A DNA stretch of 64,000 nt from Pseudoflavitalea sp. G-6-1-2 (GCF_012927185.1 NZ_JABBGB010000001.1:372001-436000), one strand, 5' to 3'; shown: positions 26,438-36,084, counted from the stretch's first letter. The notes: generated by a model from the letters alone, not told the origin. Program-made: numbers and translations.

Positions 26438-26488
26438 AAACCGAAGTTACGAAATTCAAATAGGTAAGAAAAGGAAGGGACAGATCTC

Positions 26489-27178
26489 CTATAACAGGGG
26501 CAGCACCGAGGCCCGGTAATTTCTGCCGATTGGGATGCGATGGCCGCCGATCTCGATGGCAATGGCAGTGAAGGCATCGATCTTTTTTCTGGCTACGATG
26601 AATGATCGTTGCACTCTTATGAACCGTTGTTTCGGGATCTCCAGCTCCATTTGCGAAAGCGTGATCTTAACCAGGTAGGTTTGTTTGGCGGTTACAATGG
26701 CAACATACTCTCTCCTGCTCTCGAAAAAGAGAATATCGTCGAACAATATCTTGATCCGCTTTTTATTGATGTTCACCTGCAGGTGCTGCAATTCTTCCGA
26801 TGTTTCTATCTGCGGAGTTGAATCGTTTCTTTTCAATTTATTCACTGCACTTAAAAACCGGTTGAAACCGATTGGCTTCAGCAGGTAATCCACCACATTC
26901 AGCTCATAACTATCCACCGCATAATCTCGATAGGCAGTTGTAACTATCACCTGTGGCGGGTTTTGAAGGGTCCGCAGAAAATCCAGCCCTTTTATTTTGG
27001 GGAGATGGATGTCCAGAAAAATCACATCTATCTTTTCCTGCTGCAATAGCTGCATGGCGTAGATGCCATCTCTGCAAACGGCTTTGCATTCCAGAAAATC
27101 AACCTGCCTGATATAATCCTGCAGCACTTCAGCAGCAAGCGGTTCGTCTTCGAGGATCAGGCAACTAAATTTTTCCAT
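26489..27178 (-). CDS. LytTR-family response regulator
   Basis: This 229-residue protein has a receiver domain (acidic EDEPLA, phospho-acceptor Asp in DVIFLDIHLPKIKGLDFL, Lys in DYLLKPIGFNRFLSAVNKL) and a LytTR DNA-binding domain (about residues 130-229; LQVNINKKRIKILFDDILFFESRREYVAIV and RFIRVQRSFIVARKKIDAFTAIAIEIGGHRIPIG). It overlaps the end of its LytS kinase by 14 bases, so the pair is translationally coupled. It belongs to the same subfamily as the regulator at 21855 but is clearly diverged. The target is unknown; the AraC and SDR genes downstream are possible. Confidence 0.94.
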   Translation of the reverse strand: MEKFSCLILEDEPLAAEVLQDYIRQVDFLECKAVCRDGIYAMQLLQQEKIDVIFLDIHLPKIKGLDFLRTLQNPPQVIVTTAYRDYAVDSYELNVVDYLLKPIGFNRFLSAVNKLKRNDSTPQIETSEELQHLQVNINKKRIKILFDDILFFESRREYVAIVTAKQTYLVKITLSQMELEIPKQRFIRVQRSFIVARKKIDAFTAIAIEIGGHRIPIGRNYRASVLPLL

Positions 27179-28232
27179 AACTGTTTAGATTCACGGTGAG
27201 CAGTACTTTGAACGCCTGTTTGCTTTTTTCGATATCGAGCGATTGTTCACCATACAGCAACTCAAGTTGCCTGGTGGTGCTTTGCAATCCGAGCTTCTGC
27301 GGCTGTTTCAACGCTTCTTCTGTTTCGGTACTGTTTTCAATATTGAATTGCAAAATGCCTTGCTGTAACTTCAGGTCGATATGAATATAAGAATCAAAAT
27401 GATTTTCGCTCGCACCATGCTTGAAGGCATTTTCTACCAATGGCAACAGCAGCAAAGGAGCAATGCTTTGATCGGGATCATCGATCTCCTTTTTGAATTC
27501 AAGGCTCAGGTTATCATGGAACCGGATCTTCTGCAATGCGATGTAATCTTCTAAAAACTTTACTTCTTTGCCGATGGTGATGGTTTCCCCCGAAGTTTCG
27601 TACAACATAAAACTGAGCAGTTCAGATAATTTCAGCACAGTTTCCGGCGCTTCGTCGCTTTTCTTTCTGGTGAGTGCGTAAATATTATTGAGCGTATTGA
27701 AAAGAAAATGCGGATTGAGCTGTCCCTTCAGCAGTTTGATCTCAGCAGCGAGCTTTTCTTTTACCAGATTGTTTTCCCGTTCCTTTGTTGCAATCCGGTT
27801 ATCGATGAATCGTACTGCCAGCATAAACGCAGCAGGAAATGCGGCTTCGATCATTATGCTCAGAAACCGCCGGGGATCGATAAAAACATCACCGGGTATT
27901 TTATCGAAACTGTAGATGTAAGGGAATACGATCAGTCGCATTACAGCGATCACCACCAGCACTGTAAGCAGATAAGGAACCAGAATTGCGATATACTTCA
28001 ACACAATACTCTTTGCCGGATCGAGAATAAACTCCAGTCCAAACCTTGTAATGTAATAGGCGAGTGCAGCAAGTGGCGTAATGTACAGCAGTGTGCCGCA
28101 CATGGCCTTCAGCAAGAGGTAATGCGTATTGATCAGTCCGGCCTGATGATCCAACAGCCAGAAATAATCAAGGTACACCATAATTGCCCAGTAGATGGCC
28201 CAGAATGCCAGATGGTGAACGCGTTTATTCAT
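27165..28232 (-). CDS. LytS-type sensor histidine kinase
   Basis: From the ATG at 28232 the protein has 355 residues; the in-frame ATG at 28274 would add a hydrophobic 14-residue extension and cannot be excluded. Four membrane segments span about residues 8-145. The kinase part has the phospho-acceptor His in KGQLNPHFLFNTLNNIYALTR, then LSELLSFMLYETSGETITIGKEV, and the ATP-binding segments PLLLLPLVENAFKHGAS and KLGLQSTTRQLELLYG. It has no large extracellular sensor, so it probably senses the membrane. Its stop overlaps the LytTR regulator. It is divergent from a DoxX gene, with a 253-bp spacer that holds no clear repeat of the kind seen at 20756. Confidence 0.93.
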   Translation of the reverse strand: MNKRVHHLAFWAIYWAIMVYLDYFWLLDHQAGLINTHYLLLKAMCGTLLYITPLAALAYYITRFGLEFILDPAKSIVLKYIAILVPYLLTVLVVIAVMRLIVFPYIYSFDKIPGDVFIDPRRFLSIMIEAAFPAAFMLAVRFIDNRIATKERENNLVKEKLAAEIKLLKGQLNPHFLFNTLNNIYALTRKKSDEAPETVLKLSELLSFMLYETSGETITIGKEVKFLEDYIALQKIRFHDNLSLEFKKEIDDPDQSIAPLLLLPLVENAFKHGASENHFDSYIHIDLKLQQGILQFNIENSTETEEALKQPQKLGLQSTTRQLELLYGEQSLDIEKSKQAFKVLLTVNLNSYGKI

Positions 28233-28485
28233 TGGTTCAAAAATCGGTAAAATCAGGAGGTGCAGAAACCGCAATCACAGAATACCTGCAATCGTCTACA
28301 AAATACCGAAAAAGCGCAGCAGTAAACCCAATACAGCATACGTGAATAAGAAATCGATTACTGACAACATACATCCATCATCAAAAATGAGCAGAATTGC
28401 ACAGTAACATAACCAGAATCACCCTATCTTTCGTACAGGAGCGCAGCCGGAGCAGTCAGTTCATTTTTGACCATAAACTACAGCT

Positions 28486-28884
28486 ATGAACAGGTTTCCA
28501 TTTCTTTCTTTGCGCCAGTATCTCATTGTATTAAGAGTTAGTGTGGCTATCGTTTTTCTGGCACACGCCATTGTACGCATTGCGCTGGAAGGTTCAATTG
28601 CCCAGTTTTCACTTTTCATGCAGAACAAAGGTTTTCCATTTCCTACAGCTGTCGTATGGATGATCACAGTATTTGAGATTGCCGGCGGCATCGCACTGGC
28701 ACTGGGTTATTGGGTAAGATTATTATCGGCAGGATTTATCATTCTGCTTACTGTTGGCATTATCATTATCCATTTATCTTTGGGATGGTTTGTTGGCGAG
28801 CATGGCGATGGAGGATGCGAGTACAGTTTCATTCTCATCGTTGCACTACTTGTAATAGCAGCAGACGATAAAAAACCTCGGTGA
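28486..28884 (+). CDS. DoxX family membrane protein
   Basis: This 132-residue protein has four membrane segments (about residues 11-32, 52-72, 78-100 and 108-124), with the family-like RVSVAIVFLAHAIVRI, ITVFEIAGGIALALGYWVR and FVGEHGDGGCEYSFILIVALLVIA. DoxX-like proteins occur with quinone- or sulfur-linked redox systems, but most, like this one, have no known role. A TATCTTTC box at 28425-28432 is a partial -7 match. The stop overlaps the frame of the next gene, whose chosen start is 57 bases later. Confidence 0.85.
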   Translation: MNRFPFLSLRQYLIVLRVSVAIVFLAHAIVRIALEGSIAQFSLFMQNKGFPFPTAVVWMITVFEIAGGIALALGYWVRLLSAGFIILLTVGIIIIHLSLGWFVGEHGDGGCEYSFILIVALLVIAADDKKPR

Positions 28885-28940
28885 CTGCAAAAACGCGATC
28901 ACTGATATGTAATTTCAAACACTACAGCATCTGGCCTATT

Positions 28941-30242
28941 ATGAAAAAAATCAGCTCCCTCACTACAATACTGGGTCTGAGTCTGATGGCATCAGCTCAG
29001 GTTTCGAATCAACAGCAATTTGACGCGAAACGTGCAAAGCAGGGGCAATTCGAAATGGCCTGCTTTATTTTGAATGGCGGCAAATTCACTGAATTCGGCA
29101 CTTTCAACATGGAAGTGAATACAGACAACAACCGATTTTCTATTTTCACTGTATTCACCACCAACTACTCGGATGAAGTTGTAACAGATACCAGTATTTC
29201 AGATGGCCAATCATTCCTTCCCATTTATCGTTCTTCCTACAGCAAGAAGCGTGAGTTGAAACTGAAGTTTGGAAACGAAGTAACAGGCTATCATCTCGAC
29301 AAGCAAACAGGCAAGCGCACTGCCATAAAAGAATCTGTAAAGGATGCATACATCGACAACTATGCGTACCCTTACCTCCTTGGCACACTCCCGCTCACAA
29401 CCGGATTCAAAAAACAGCTTGCTGTTTACGAATACAAACCAGAGAACAAAAGCAGCCTGAAACGTGTAATGGTGGAAGAAACCAAAAACAACATCTTCGA
29501 CACCAAAAACACAGGACAGCACAAGGTTTGGGCTGTTTCCATATTTGAAGAATTAACCGGAGACCGTTACATCTATCATGTCGACAAAGAAACAGGCAGG
29601 ATCTGGAAAGTAGAAATCACCGACTCGAAAGGCAACAAGATGTTGATGATCGATAAAGAAACAGACTACAATCCTTTCACTACCGCCTTCACAAAACAGG
29701 ACAAGGAAAACGCGCTGAACATGATCAAAAACGGAAACTCGGTCATTATCGGCGAAGCGTTTGCACGCGACAATCAGAATGCAGGAACTCCACTGGGAAA
29801 CATTGCTGTTTTCAACATCAACAAGAAGCAGCATGCAGCAGCAGGAACTCAGGTTGTACTTATACCATATACCGACTTTTACAAAGAATGGGTGAAACTG
29901 AATAAAGCTGCCAGAAAAAAAGGCAAAGGTATTCCACTTCCAAATGATGCAGCGGATTGCATTAAGGTAGCAACCGTGTACGACGATAAAGGACATTTTG
30001 AATTCACCAATCTGATGCCCGGAGAATATCTCGTATTCACTGAGTTTGGTTACACACACACCTTCTCCAGATCGGAAGTGGTGGGCTATACCGATCATTA
30101 TGTAAATGGATTATTCCAGGGATCTACCACCAATTCTGTTAGCCGGGGCTACGCCAGCAATGCAACAGCCGCTCCTCAAAAAGTAGTCACCATCAAGAAA
30201 GACGGAGACAAAGAAGAAATCAAGCTGAAGAAAACACTTTAG
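28941..30242 (+). CDS. Exported protein of unknown function with C-terminal prealbumin-like module
   Basis: From the ATG at 28941 (signal peptide MKKISSLTTILGLSLMASAQ) the protein has 433 residues; the ORF's earlier ATG at 28881 precedes a polar stretch. The mature N-terminal half (about residues 30-230) has alternating beta strands (GKFTEFGTFNMEVNTDNNRFSIFTVFTTNY) and a YLLGTLPLTTGFKKQLAVYEY segment. From about residue 285 the pattern (GNIAVFNINKKQHAAAGTQVVLIPYTDF, later YDDKGHFEFTNLMPGEYLVFTEFG) looks like a prealbumin/carboxypeptidase-regulatory-like beta-sandwich. It is probably surface- or periplasm-located. I recognise no family with known function. A terminator follows. Confidence 0.82.
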   Translation: MKKISSLTTILGLSLMASAQVSNQQQFDAKRAKQGQFEMACFILNGGKFTEFGTFNMEVNTDNNRFSIFTVFTTNYSDEVVTDTSISDGQSFLPIYRSSYSKKRELKLKFGNEVTGYHLDKQTGKRTAIKESVKDAYIDNYAYPYLLGTLPLTTGFKKQLAVYEYKPENKSSLKRVMVEETKNNIFDTKNTGQHKVWAVSIFEELTGDRYIYHVDKETGRIWKVEITDSKGNKMLMIDKETDYNPFTTAFTKQDKENALNMIKNGNSVIIGEAFARDNQNAGTPLGNIAVFNINKKQHAAAGTQVVLIPYTDFYKEWVKLNKAARKKGKGIPLPNDAADCIKVATVYDDKGHFEFTNLMPGEYLVFTEFGYTHTFSRSEVVGYTDHYVNGLFQGSTTNSVSRGYASNATAAPQKVVTIKKDGDKEEIKLKKTL

Positions 30243-30259
30243 TAAATCAATACAGCATC

Positions 30260-30302
30260 AACCCTGAATTGACAGCCGCCAGGCTATCGATTCAGGGTTT
30301 TT
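30260..30302 (+). terminator. Rho-independent terminator
   Basis: AACCCTGAAT (30260-30269) pairs with ATTCAGGGTT (30290-30299), followed by a T-run. It lies 18 bases after the stop of the 28941 gene and before the promoter of the MBL-fold gene. Confidence 0.85.
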
Positions 30303-30395
30303 CATTTGTGGCAAAAAACAACTCCATCAGGCCATCTCGTTTGAAATGTGTAATTTATGGTTTGAATTTCGTAAGCAGGCAGTTGCATCCTCTGA

Positions 30396-30403
30396 TACAT
30401 TTG
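30396..30403 (+). promoter_or_regulatory. -7 promoter box for the MBL-fold hydrolase gene
   Basis: TACATTTG is a perfect TAnnTTTG box 19 bases before the ATG at 30422. No canonical TTG lies at -33. Confidence 0.45.
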
Positions 30404-30421
30404 CATATTATTTCAGCAGCT

Positions 30422-31423
30422 ATGGCAAAAAGAAAAGTCTACGAGAATCTTTCGCATACTCCTCAGTTTGCTGAAGGATATAATATTTTCAGTGCACTAG
30501 GATCGTTGTGGTCCAGATCCAAAGAGGCAATTCCGCGCGTAGAACTTCCTTCCCTAAAACAGAACCTTCAACAGTTCCATTCTGAGGAGCCTGCCATCAT
30601 CTGGTTCGGACATTCTTCTTACCTCATTCATGCCAACGGAGTGAATATACTCGTAGATCCGGTGCTGAGCGGCTATGCGTCTTTTCTCAGTTTTCAGTTC
30701 CGGGCATTCAAAGGCGCGGACATTTACAAAGTGGCCGATATGCCAAAGCTGGATTGGATCATTCTCACACACAATCATTACGATCACCTCGATTACAATG
30801 CCATCAAACATCTCGCAGCCAAAACAAATGCATTTGTAACTCCGCTCGATGTAAGCAAAACAATTAAACATCTGGCAAAAAAAGAGTCGTCCATCACAGA
30901 GCTCAATTGGTGGCAGTCGTTGCAACTAGCAGACAATATCAAGATCACAGCTACGCCTGCCAGACATTTCTCCGGAAGGTCTCTTCGACGTAATGGTTCA
31001 CTCTGGACTTCCTATGTACTCGAAATAGATCACTACAAAATATTCATCGGAGGAGACAGCGGATACGATAGTCACTTCAAATCGATCGGTGATAAATTCG
31101 GTCCATTTGATATTGCCTTGCTTGAATGTGGACAATACAACAAGATGTGGCCTTACATCCATTCAATGCCCGAAGAGCTGATCGATGAAGCACGTGATCT
31201 GCAGGCAAAAGTGATCATGCCTGTTCACTGGGCAAAGTTCGCGCTGGCGCTGCATCCATGGTATGAGCCCATTCAAAAATTTGTAGCTGCTGCGGACAAT
31301 GCAGGCCTGAGATACACTACACCTATGATCGGAGAGGCAGTAATACTCGATCAACAATACCCTCAAAGCAAATGGTGGGAGAAACTGATATATAAAAGCC
31401 GGCAAAGAATTGCCGGCTCATGA
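30422..31423 (+). CDS. Metallo-beta-lactamase-fold hydrolase (NAPE-PLD/RomA-like group)
   Basis: From the ATG at 30422 the protein has 333 residues; the longer ORF start at 30269 lies inside a terminator and is rejected. The MBL core has HSSYLIHANGVNILVDPVLS, the metal motif LTHNHYDHLD (HxHxDH), TATPARHFSGR, FIGGDSGYD and PVHWAKFALALHPW, a set typical of NAPE-PLD-like enzymes that hydrolyse phosphodiesters or similar substrates. There is no signal peptide, so it is cytoplasmic. The true substrate is unknown. Its last codons overlap the hairpin of the convergent RND operon's terminator. Confidence 0.9.
   Translation: MAKRKVYENLSHTPQFAEGYNIFSALGSLWSRSKEAIPRVELPSLKQNLQQFHSEEPAIIWFGHSSYLIHANGVNILVDPVLSGYASFLSFQFRAFKGADIYKVADMPKLDWIILTHNHYDHLDYNAIKHLAAKTNAFVTPLDVSKTIKHLAKKESSITELNWWQSLQLADNIKITATPARHFSGRSLRRNGSLWTSYVLEIDHYKIFIGGDSGYDSHFKSIGDKFGPFDIALLECGQYNKMWPYIHSMPEELIDEARDLQAKVIMPVHWAKFALALHPWYEPIQKFVAAADNAGLRYTTPMIGEAVILDQQYPQSKWWEKLIYKSRQRIAGS
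31391..31417 (-). terminator. Rho-independent terminator of the RND operon, inside a convergent coding end
   Basis: GCCGGCAA (31398-31405) and TTGCCGGC (31410-31417) form a perfect 8-bp stem with a 4-base loop. On the minus strand it is followed by TTTTATAT. It lies within the last codons of the MBL-fold gene on the plus strand, 40 bases after the efflux gene stop. Confidence 0.8.
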
Positions 31424-31456
31424 CTGCACTTTAACTAACTGTATGTACGTGTAAAT

Positions 31457-32905
31457 CTATTTCCAGCCACCGCCTAAACTCCTGTATACATCTACAACAG
31501 CACCTAATTGCTGTTTCTTCGTTTCAATCAATTCGAGTTTGGCTTCAAGCGCATCGCGCTGTGTCATCAGCACTTCGAGATAATCGGCTCTTGCATTTCT
31601 GAACAGGTCAGTTGAAATGTCAATTGAGCTGGTCAGTGCATTTACCTGCTTTGATTTCAGATCGTAGCTCTTTTCGAGATTGCTGATATTCGATAACTGA
31701 TTGCTTACTTCGAGATAAGCATTCAGAATGGTACGTTCATAATTGTACATCGCCTGCAATTGCTTTGCATTGGCCGTAGCGAATTCTGCTTTGAGTGCAT
31801 TGCGGTTGATCAGTGGCGCTGCCAGATCTCCTGCAAGCGAATACAGAATCGATTCAGGCATCTTCACCAGATAAGAAGGCTTGAAGGCCTGCAATCCAAA
31901 TGCAGCCGATATTTCAAAGCTTGGATAAAATTCGGCACGCGCCACTTTCACATCGAGCTTTGCAGCTGTGAGATCCAGCTCTGCCTGTTTGATATCCGGC
32001 CGGTTTGCCAGCAACTGCGAAGGGATGCCCGCGTTCACCGAAGGAGGAAGAGCCAGCATAAAACTGCTCTGATCTCTTACGATTGTCTGCGGATAACGGC
32101 CCAGCAGAAAATTGATCTTATTCTCCGCTTCACGTATCTTCTGAAGAATATCGAATTCGAGACTCTGCGATTTCAGCACTTCTGCTTCGAATTTCTTCAC
32201 CGCCAGTTCTGTTGCTCTTGCCGCATCTTTCTGCGCCTTCACAATGTCGAGAGCATTCTTTTGCAGACTGATGTTTTGCTTTACAATCGCCAGCTGATTA
32301 TCCAGCGCTATCAATTCGTAATAGGAGTTGGCTACTTCTGCAATCAGGTTGGTGATCACAAAATTCTTTCCTTCCATGGTAGAAAGATATCTTGTAACGG
32401 CCGCCTTCGTTGCGTTGCGGAGCTTCTTCCAGATATCCACTTCCCAGTTGGCGCGGGCGGCGATAGTGAAATCTCCGAGCGGATCGGGCATTTCTTTGCC
32501 AGGCTCAATTTCAGTGGTGGCATCACCAGCACCCTGGCTGGTATATCGCCCTACTTTTTCAACACCTGCTCCGGCAGTAACTCCTACCGATGGCAACAGC
32601 GCTCCCTTCCTCACACGAATATCATTTCTCGCGATCTCGATCTCCTGCAGGGTGATCAGCAGCTCCTGATTGTTTTTGATGGCTGTATCTATCAGCTTTA
32701 CAAGATTAGCATCCGTGAAAAAATTCTTCCAGGGGATGTATCCTGTATTGGTGGTATCCACGCTGTTTTCGTAGGATACAGGCACAGACTTGTTTTCGGT
32801 CTGCTGCACTGCTGCGGGCAGTTTGCAACCGGCAGCTGCCAGACAGATTCCCAGAACTATGCCGCTTCGTTGCTTCAGTATTTTATACAAGAACATTATC
32901 TTCAA
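31457..32905 (-). CDS. RND efflux outer-membrane lipoprotein (NodT/OprM family)
   Basis: This 482-residue TolC-like protein has a signal sequence with lipobox-like AAAGC (Cys27), followed by a long N-terminal region and two similar repeats rich in helices (for example ELLITLQEIEIARNDIRVRKGALLPSVGVTAG and AKLDVKVARAEFYPSFEISAAFG). It should form the trimeric outer-membrane channel of the efflux system. The ORF starts at 32905; an in-frame ATG at 32896 is equally possible. It overlaps the pump gene by 23 bases (or 14), so the two are coupled. The operon order adaptor-pump-channel, in the direction of transcription, is standard for HAE1 systems. Confidence 0.93.
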   Translation of the reverse strand: MKIMFLYKILKQRSGIVLGICLAAAGCKLPAAVQQTENKSVPVSYENSVDTTNTGYIPWKNFFTDANLVKLIDTAIKNNQELLITLQEIEIARNDIRVRKGALLPSVGVTAGAGVEKVGRYTSQGAGDATTEIEPGKEMPDPLGDFTIAARANWEVDIWKKLRNATKAAVTRYLSTMEGKNFVITNLIAEVANSYYELIALDNQLAIVKQNISLQKNALDIVKAQKDAARATELAVKKFEAEVLKSQSLEFDILQKIREAENKINFLLGRYPQTIVRDQSSFMLALPPSVNAGIPSQLLANRPDIKQAELDLTAAKLDVKVARAEFYPSFEISAAFGLQAFKPSYLVKMPESILYSLAGDLAAPLINRNALKAEFATANAKQLQAMYNYERTILNAYLEVSNQLSNISNLEKSYDLKSKQVNALTSSIDISTDLFRNARADYLEVLMTQRDALEAKLELIETKKQQLGAVVDVYRSLGGGWK

Positions 32906-35900
32906 TTTCTTCGGTTAAAGGAGTCTCTTCTTCTTCTTTGTTGAATTTGCGTTTCTCAGCGATTTTTCCAAACACGTAATACAATCCCGGTATCAGTACC
33001 ACACCGAAGATGGTTCCGAACAACATACCACCCGCAGCTGCTGTACCGATGGTTCTGTTTCCGATCTTACCCGGACCAGTTGCCAGCACCAGCGGAATCA
33101 AACCTGCGATGAATGCGAAGCTCGTCATCAGAATCGGACGGAACCTCACTTTCGAGCCTTCCATCGCGGCCTGATAAACGGTTGCTCCATCACGATGTTT
33201 TTGCACTGCAAACTCAACGATCAACACAGCATTCTTTCCGAGCAAACCGATCAGCATCACCATCGCTACCTGTGCGTAGATATTGTTTTCAAGCCCCAGT
33301 ATTTTCAAGAAGAGCAGTGCCCCGAAAATACCGGCGGGTAAAGAAAGTATCACTGCCAGCGGAAGTATGAAGCTTTCGTATTGCGCAGCAAGAATCAGGT
33401 ACACAAAACCAAGACAGATAAGGAAGATGTACACAGCCTGATTCCCCTGCATCACTTCATCCTTTGAAATGCCCGCCCAGTCTATACCGTAGCCTCTCGG
33501 TAATGTTTTGGCCGCTACATCATTGATAGCTTTGATGGCCTCACCGCTACTGTATCCCGGTGCTGCTGCACCACTGATCTCCGAAGCGTTGTACATATTG
33601 TGACGCGTGATCTCACTGAGACCATACACTTTATCCATTCGCATGAATGCAGAGAATGGCACCATCTCATCTTTATTGTTCTTCACGTACAATTTCAGAA
33701 TGTCTTCGGGCAATGCTCTGTACTGTGGCGATGCCTGCACTATTACTTTGTATTGTCGACCGAACTGGATGTAGCTGATCTCATAGTTACTGCCCACGAG
33801 CGTGGAGAGCGTATTCATCGCATTGTCGATGGTAACACCTTTCTGTTGTGCAATATCATTATCCACACTCAGCAGGTATTGAGGGAAGCTCGCACTGTAG
33901 AAACTGAACACGGATTGAAGCTCTTTCCGCTTGGTGAGTTCTTTCACAAAATCGTTGCTCACGGTTTCCATTTTCTTGTAGTCGCCGCTCCCTGCTTTAT
34001 CGAGCAGACGAAGTTCGAAACCACCGGCAGCGCCATATCCAGGAACGGCAGGCGGCTGGAAGAATTCGATATTCGCCCCTGTGATATCTTTTGTTTTTTC
34101 TTCGAGTTCATGAATGATCTCAGTTACAGACTCTTTCCGATCACTCCAGTTTTTCAGGTTGATCAGACAGGTTCCGGAGTTGGCGCCGGTTCCTTCGGTA
34201 AGAATCTCATAACCCGCCAATGCAGAAACCGACTGCACCCCATCAACATCTTCACAGATCTTCTGCAATCTCTCTGCTATTTCATTGGTTCTTTCGAGTG
34301 AAGAACCCGGAGGTGTTTGAATGATGGCATAGAACATACCCTGGTCCTCATTCGGGATAAAGCCCGATGGTACTGTTTTATTCAGGAACCATGCGCCTCC
34401 GCAGAAGGCAAACAGCACAATGAAGGTGAGCGATCTTCTCGTAACTGTTCTGCGCAATACAAAGCTGTATTTGCCTGCAACACGCTCGAACCAGTTATTG
34501 AATCCTCCGATGATTCTATCTGCAATTGATTTTTTGTGTGTATGTTTTCCGTGATGGCTTTTCAGAATGATGGCACAAAGCGCCGGCGTCAGCGTCAATG
34601 CCACAACACCCGAAAGGATAATGGCCGTTGCCATGGTGATGGAGAACTGACGATAGAACACGCCAACCGGTCCACCCATAAATGCCACCGGAATGAATAC
34701 TGCCGCCATCAGGAACGTAATGGCCACAATGGCTCCGGCAATTTCTTTCATGGCTCTTTTGGTAGCCTTCAGTGGTGAGATCCTTTTATCTTCATCCATC
34801 TTCGCATGCACGGCTTCGATCACCACAATGGCATCATCCACTACCACACCGATGGCCATTACCAATGCAAACAGTGTGATAAGGTTTAGCGTGATCCCGA
34901 AGAACTGCATAAAGAAGAAAGTTCCTACAAGTGATACGGGTACCGCCATTGCGGGAATGAGCGTAGATCGCCAGTCGCCCAGGAAGAGGAACACCACAAT
35001 ACCTACGAGGATGAATGCTTCCACCAATGTGTGCAATACTTTCTCGATACTTGCATCGAGGAACTTAGACACATCGTAGCTGATCTCATACTTCATTCCT
35101 TTGGGGAAAGAACTGCCTTCGATCTCCTTCATCTTCTTCTTCACATTCTCGATCACCTGGCTGGCGTTGCTTCCGTAAGATTGTTTCAATACAATCGCAG
35201 CAGAAGGTTTTCCGTTAAGGTTCGAATAGATATCGTACATGGAGCTTCCGAACTCCACGTCTGCAACATCTTTCAGACGAAGCAGCTCTCCGTTCGGGCT
35301 CGAACGAAGGATCACGTTTTCGTATTGCTCTTTCGAATTGAATCGTCCGGAATACTTCAATACATACTCGAAAGATTGGGAGCGTTTACCGGAGCTCTCC
35401 CCTGTTTTGCCGGGAGAAGCTTCGAGGCTCTGATCGCTCAATGCCTTCATCACTTCTTCGGCGGAGATCTTGTAGGCAAGCATGCGGTCTGGCTTCAGCC
35501 ATACACGCATGGCGTATTCCCGGTTACCGAGGATATCTGCATAACCCACGCCATCCACACGTTTCAGCTCGGAGAGCACGTTGATATCGGCGAAGTTGAA
35601 AAGAAATTTCTGGTCTGTTTTATCGTCCTCACTGTACAGGTTGATGTACATGAGCATGTTCGATTCTTCACGAGTGATCTTTACACCTTCGCGCACTACC
35701 AGTGGCGGCAGTTTGTTCACAACCGATGCCACACGGTTCTGTACGTTCAGTGATGCCTGGTTGGGATCGGTGCCTAAGTTGAAGATCACCTGTATGGTTG
35801 CTTCACCATCGTTACCGGCATCCGATGCCATGTATTTCATTCCGGGAACACCATTGATGGCGCGTTCCAAAGGAATGATAACGCTTTTGATCATCAGCTC

Positions 35901-36062
35901 ACCATTCGCTCCGGGATAGGCAGCCGTAACATTCACCTTGGGGGGAGAGATAGACGGGAACTGCGTTACCGGCAATTGTGTGATGGCCAGCACACCAAGG
36001 AACACGATGATCAGCGATATTACGATCGAGAGTACGGGCCTCTGTATAAATTTATTGAACAT
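32883..36062 (-). CDS. RND efflux pump, HAE1 (AcrB-like) subunit
   Basis: This 1059-residue inner-membrane pump has the family architecture: TM1 (about residues 11-29), a large porter/funnel domain, TM2-6 (about 335-560), a second large loop and TM7-12 (about 870-1035). The opening FIQRPVLSIVISLIIVFLGVLAI matches AcrB-type proteins, and VMAIGVVVDDAIVVIEAV in TM4 carries the Asp pair of the proton relay. It should use the proton gradient to expel hydrophobic, amphiphilic compounds through the TolC-like partner. It starts 22 bases after the adaptor stop. The substrate range cannot be read from the sequence. Confidence 0.96.
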   Translation of the reverse strand: MFNKFIQRPVLSIVISLIIVFLGVLAITQLPVTQFPSISPPKVNVTAAYPGANGELMIKSVIIPLERAINGVPGMKYMASDAGNDGEATIQVIFNLGTDPNQASLNVQNRVASVVNKLPPLVVREGVKITREESNMLMYINLYSEDDKTDQKFLFNFADINVLSELKRVDGVGYADILGNREYAMRVWLKPDRMLAYKISAEEVMKALSDQSLEASPGKTGESSGKRSQSFEYVLKYSGRFNSKEQYENVILRSSPNGELLRLKDVADVEFGSSMYDIYSNLNGKPSAAIVLKQSYGSNASQVIENVKKKMKEIEGSSFPKGMKYEISYDVSKFLDASIEKVLHTLVEAFILVGIVVFLFLGDWRSTLIPAMAVPVSLVGTFFFMQFFGITLNLITLFALVMAIGVVVDDAIVVIEAVHAKMDEDKRISPLKATKRAMKEIAGAIVAITFLMAAVFIPVAFMGGPVGVFYRQFSITMATAIILSGVVALTLTPALCAIILKSHHGKHTHKKSIADRIIGGFNNWFERVAGKYSFVLRRTVTRRSLTFIVLFAFCGGAWFLNKTVPSGFIPNEDQGMFYAIIQTPPGSSLERTNEIAERLQKICEDVDGVQSVSALAGYEILTEGTGANSGTCLINLKNWSDRKESVTEIIHELEEKTKDITGANIEFFQPPAVPGYGAAGGFELRLLDKAGSGDYKKMETVSNDFVKELTKRKELQSVFSFYSASFPQYLLSVDNDIAQQKGVTIDNAMNTLSTLVGSNYEISYIQFGRQYKVIVQASPQYRALPEDILKLYVKNNKDEMVPFSAFMRMDKVYGLSEITRHNMYNASEISGAAAPGYSSGEAIKAINDVAAKTLPRGYGIDWAGISKDEVMQGNQAVYIFLICLGFVYLILAAQYESFILPLAVILSLPAGIFGALLFLKILGLENNIYAQVAMVMLIGLLGKNAVLIVEFAVQKHRDGATVYQAAMEGSKVRFRPILMTSFAFIAGLIPLVLATGPGKIGNRTIGTAAAGGMLFGTIFGVVLIPGLYYVFGKIAEKRKFNKEEEETPLTEEIEDNVLV

Positions 36063-36084
36063 TGCCTTCGCTATTTGAGTTGAA

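Noticed and set aside
25808-26467. 219-codon plus-strand frame
   Set aside because: Antisense to the AraC gene at 25538-26437, without a recognisable pattern.
28258-28295. Possible LytTR-like repeats (GCAATC at 28271 and 28288) upstream of the second LytS gene
   Set aside because: The pitch is 17 bases and the units match over six bases only, so it does not fit LytTR geometry.
31760-32944. Open reading frame of 394 codons on the plus strand
   Set aside because: It is entirely antisense to the RND outer-membrane and pump genes, which have strong family signatures, and its translation has no domain pattern.
33600-35753. Long plus-strand frames over the RND pump gene (for example 33600-34301 and 35031-35753)
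   Set aside because: They are shadows of the AcrB-like coding strand; no start context or homology.
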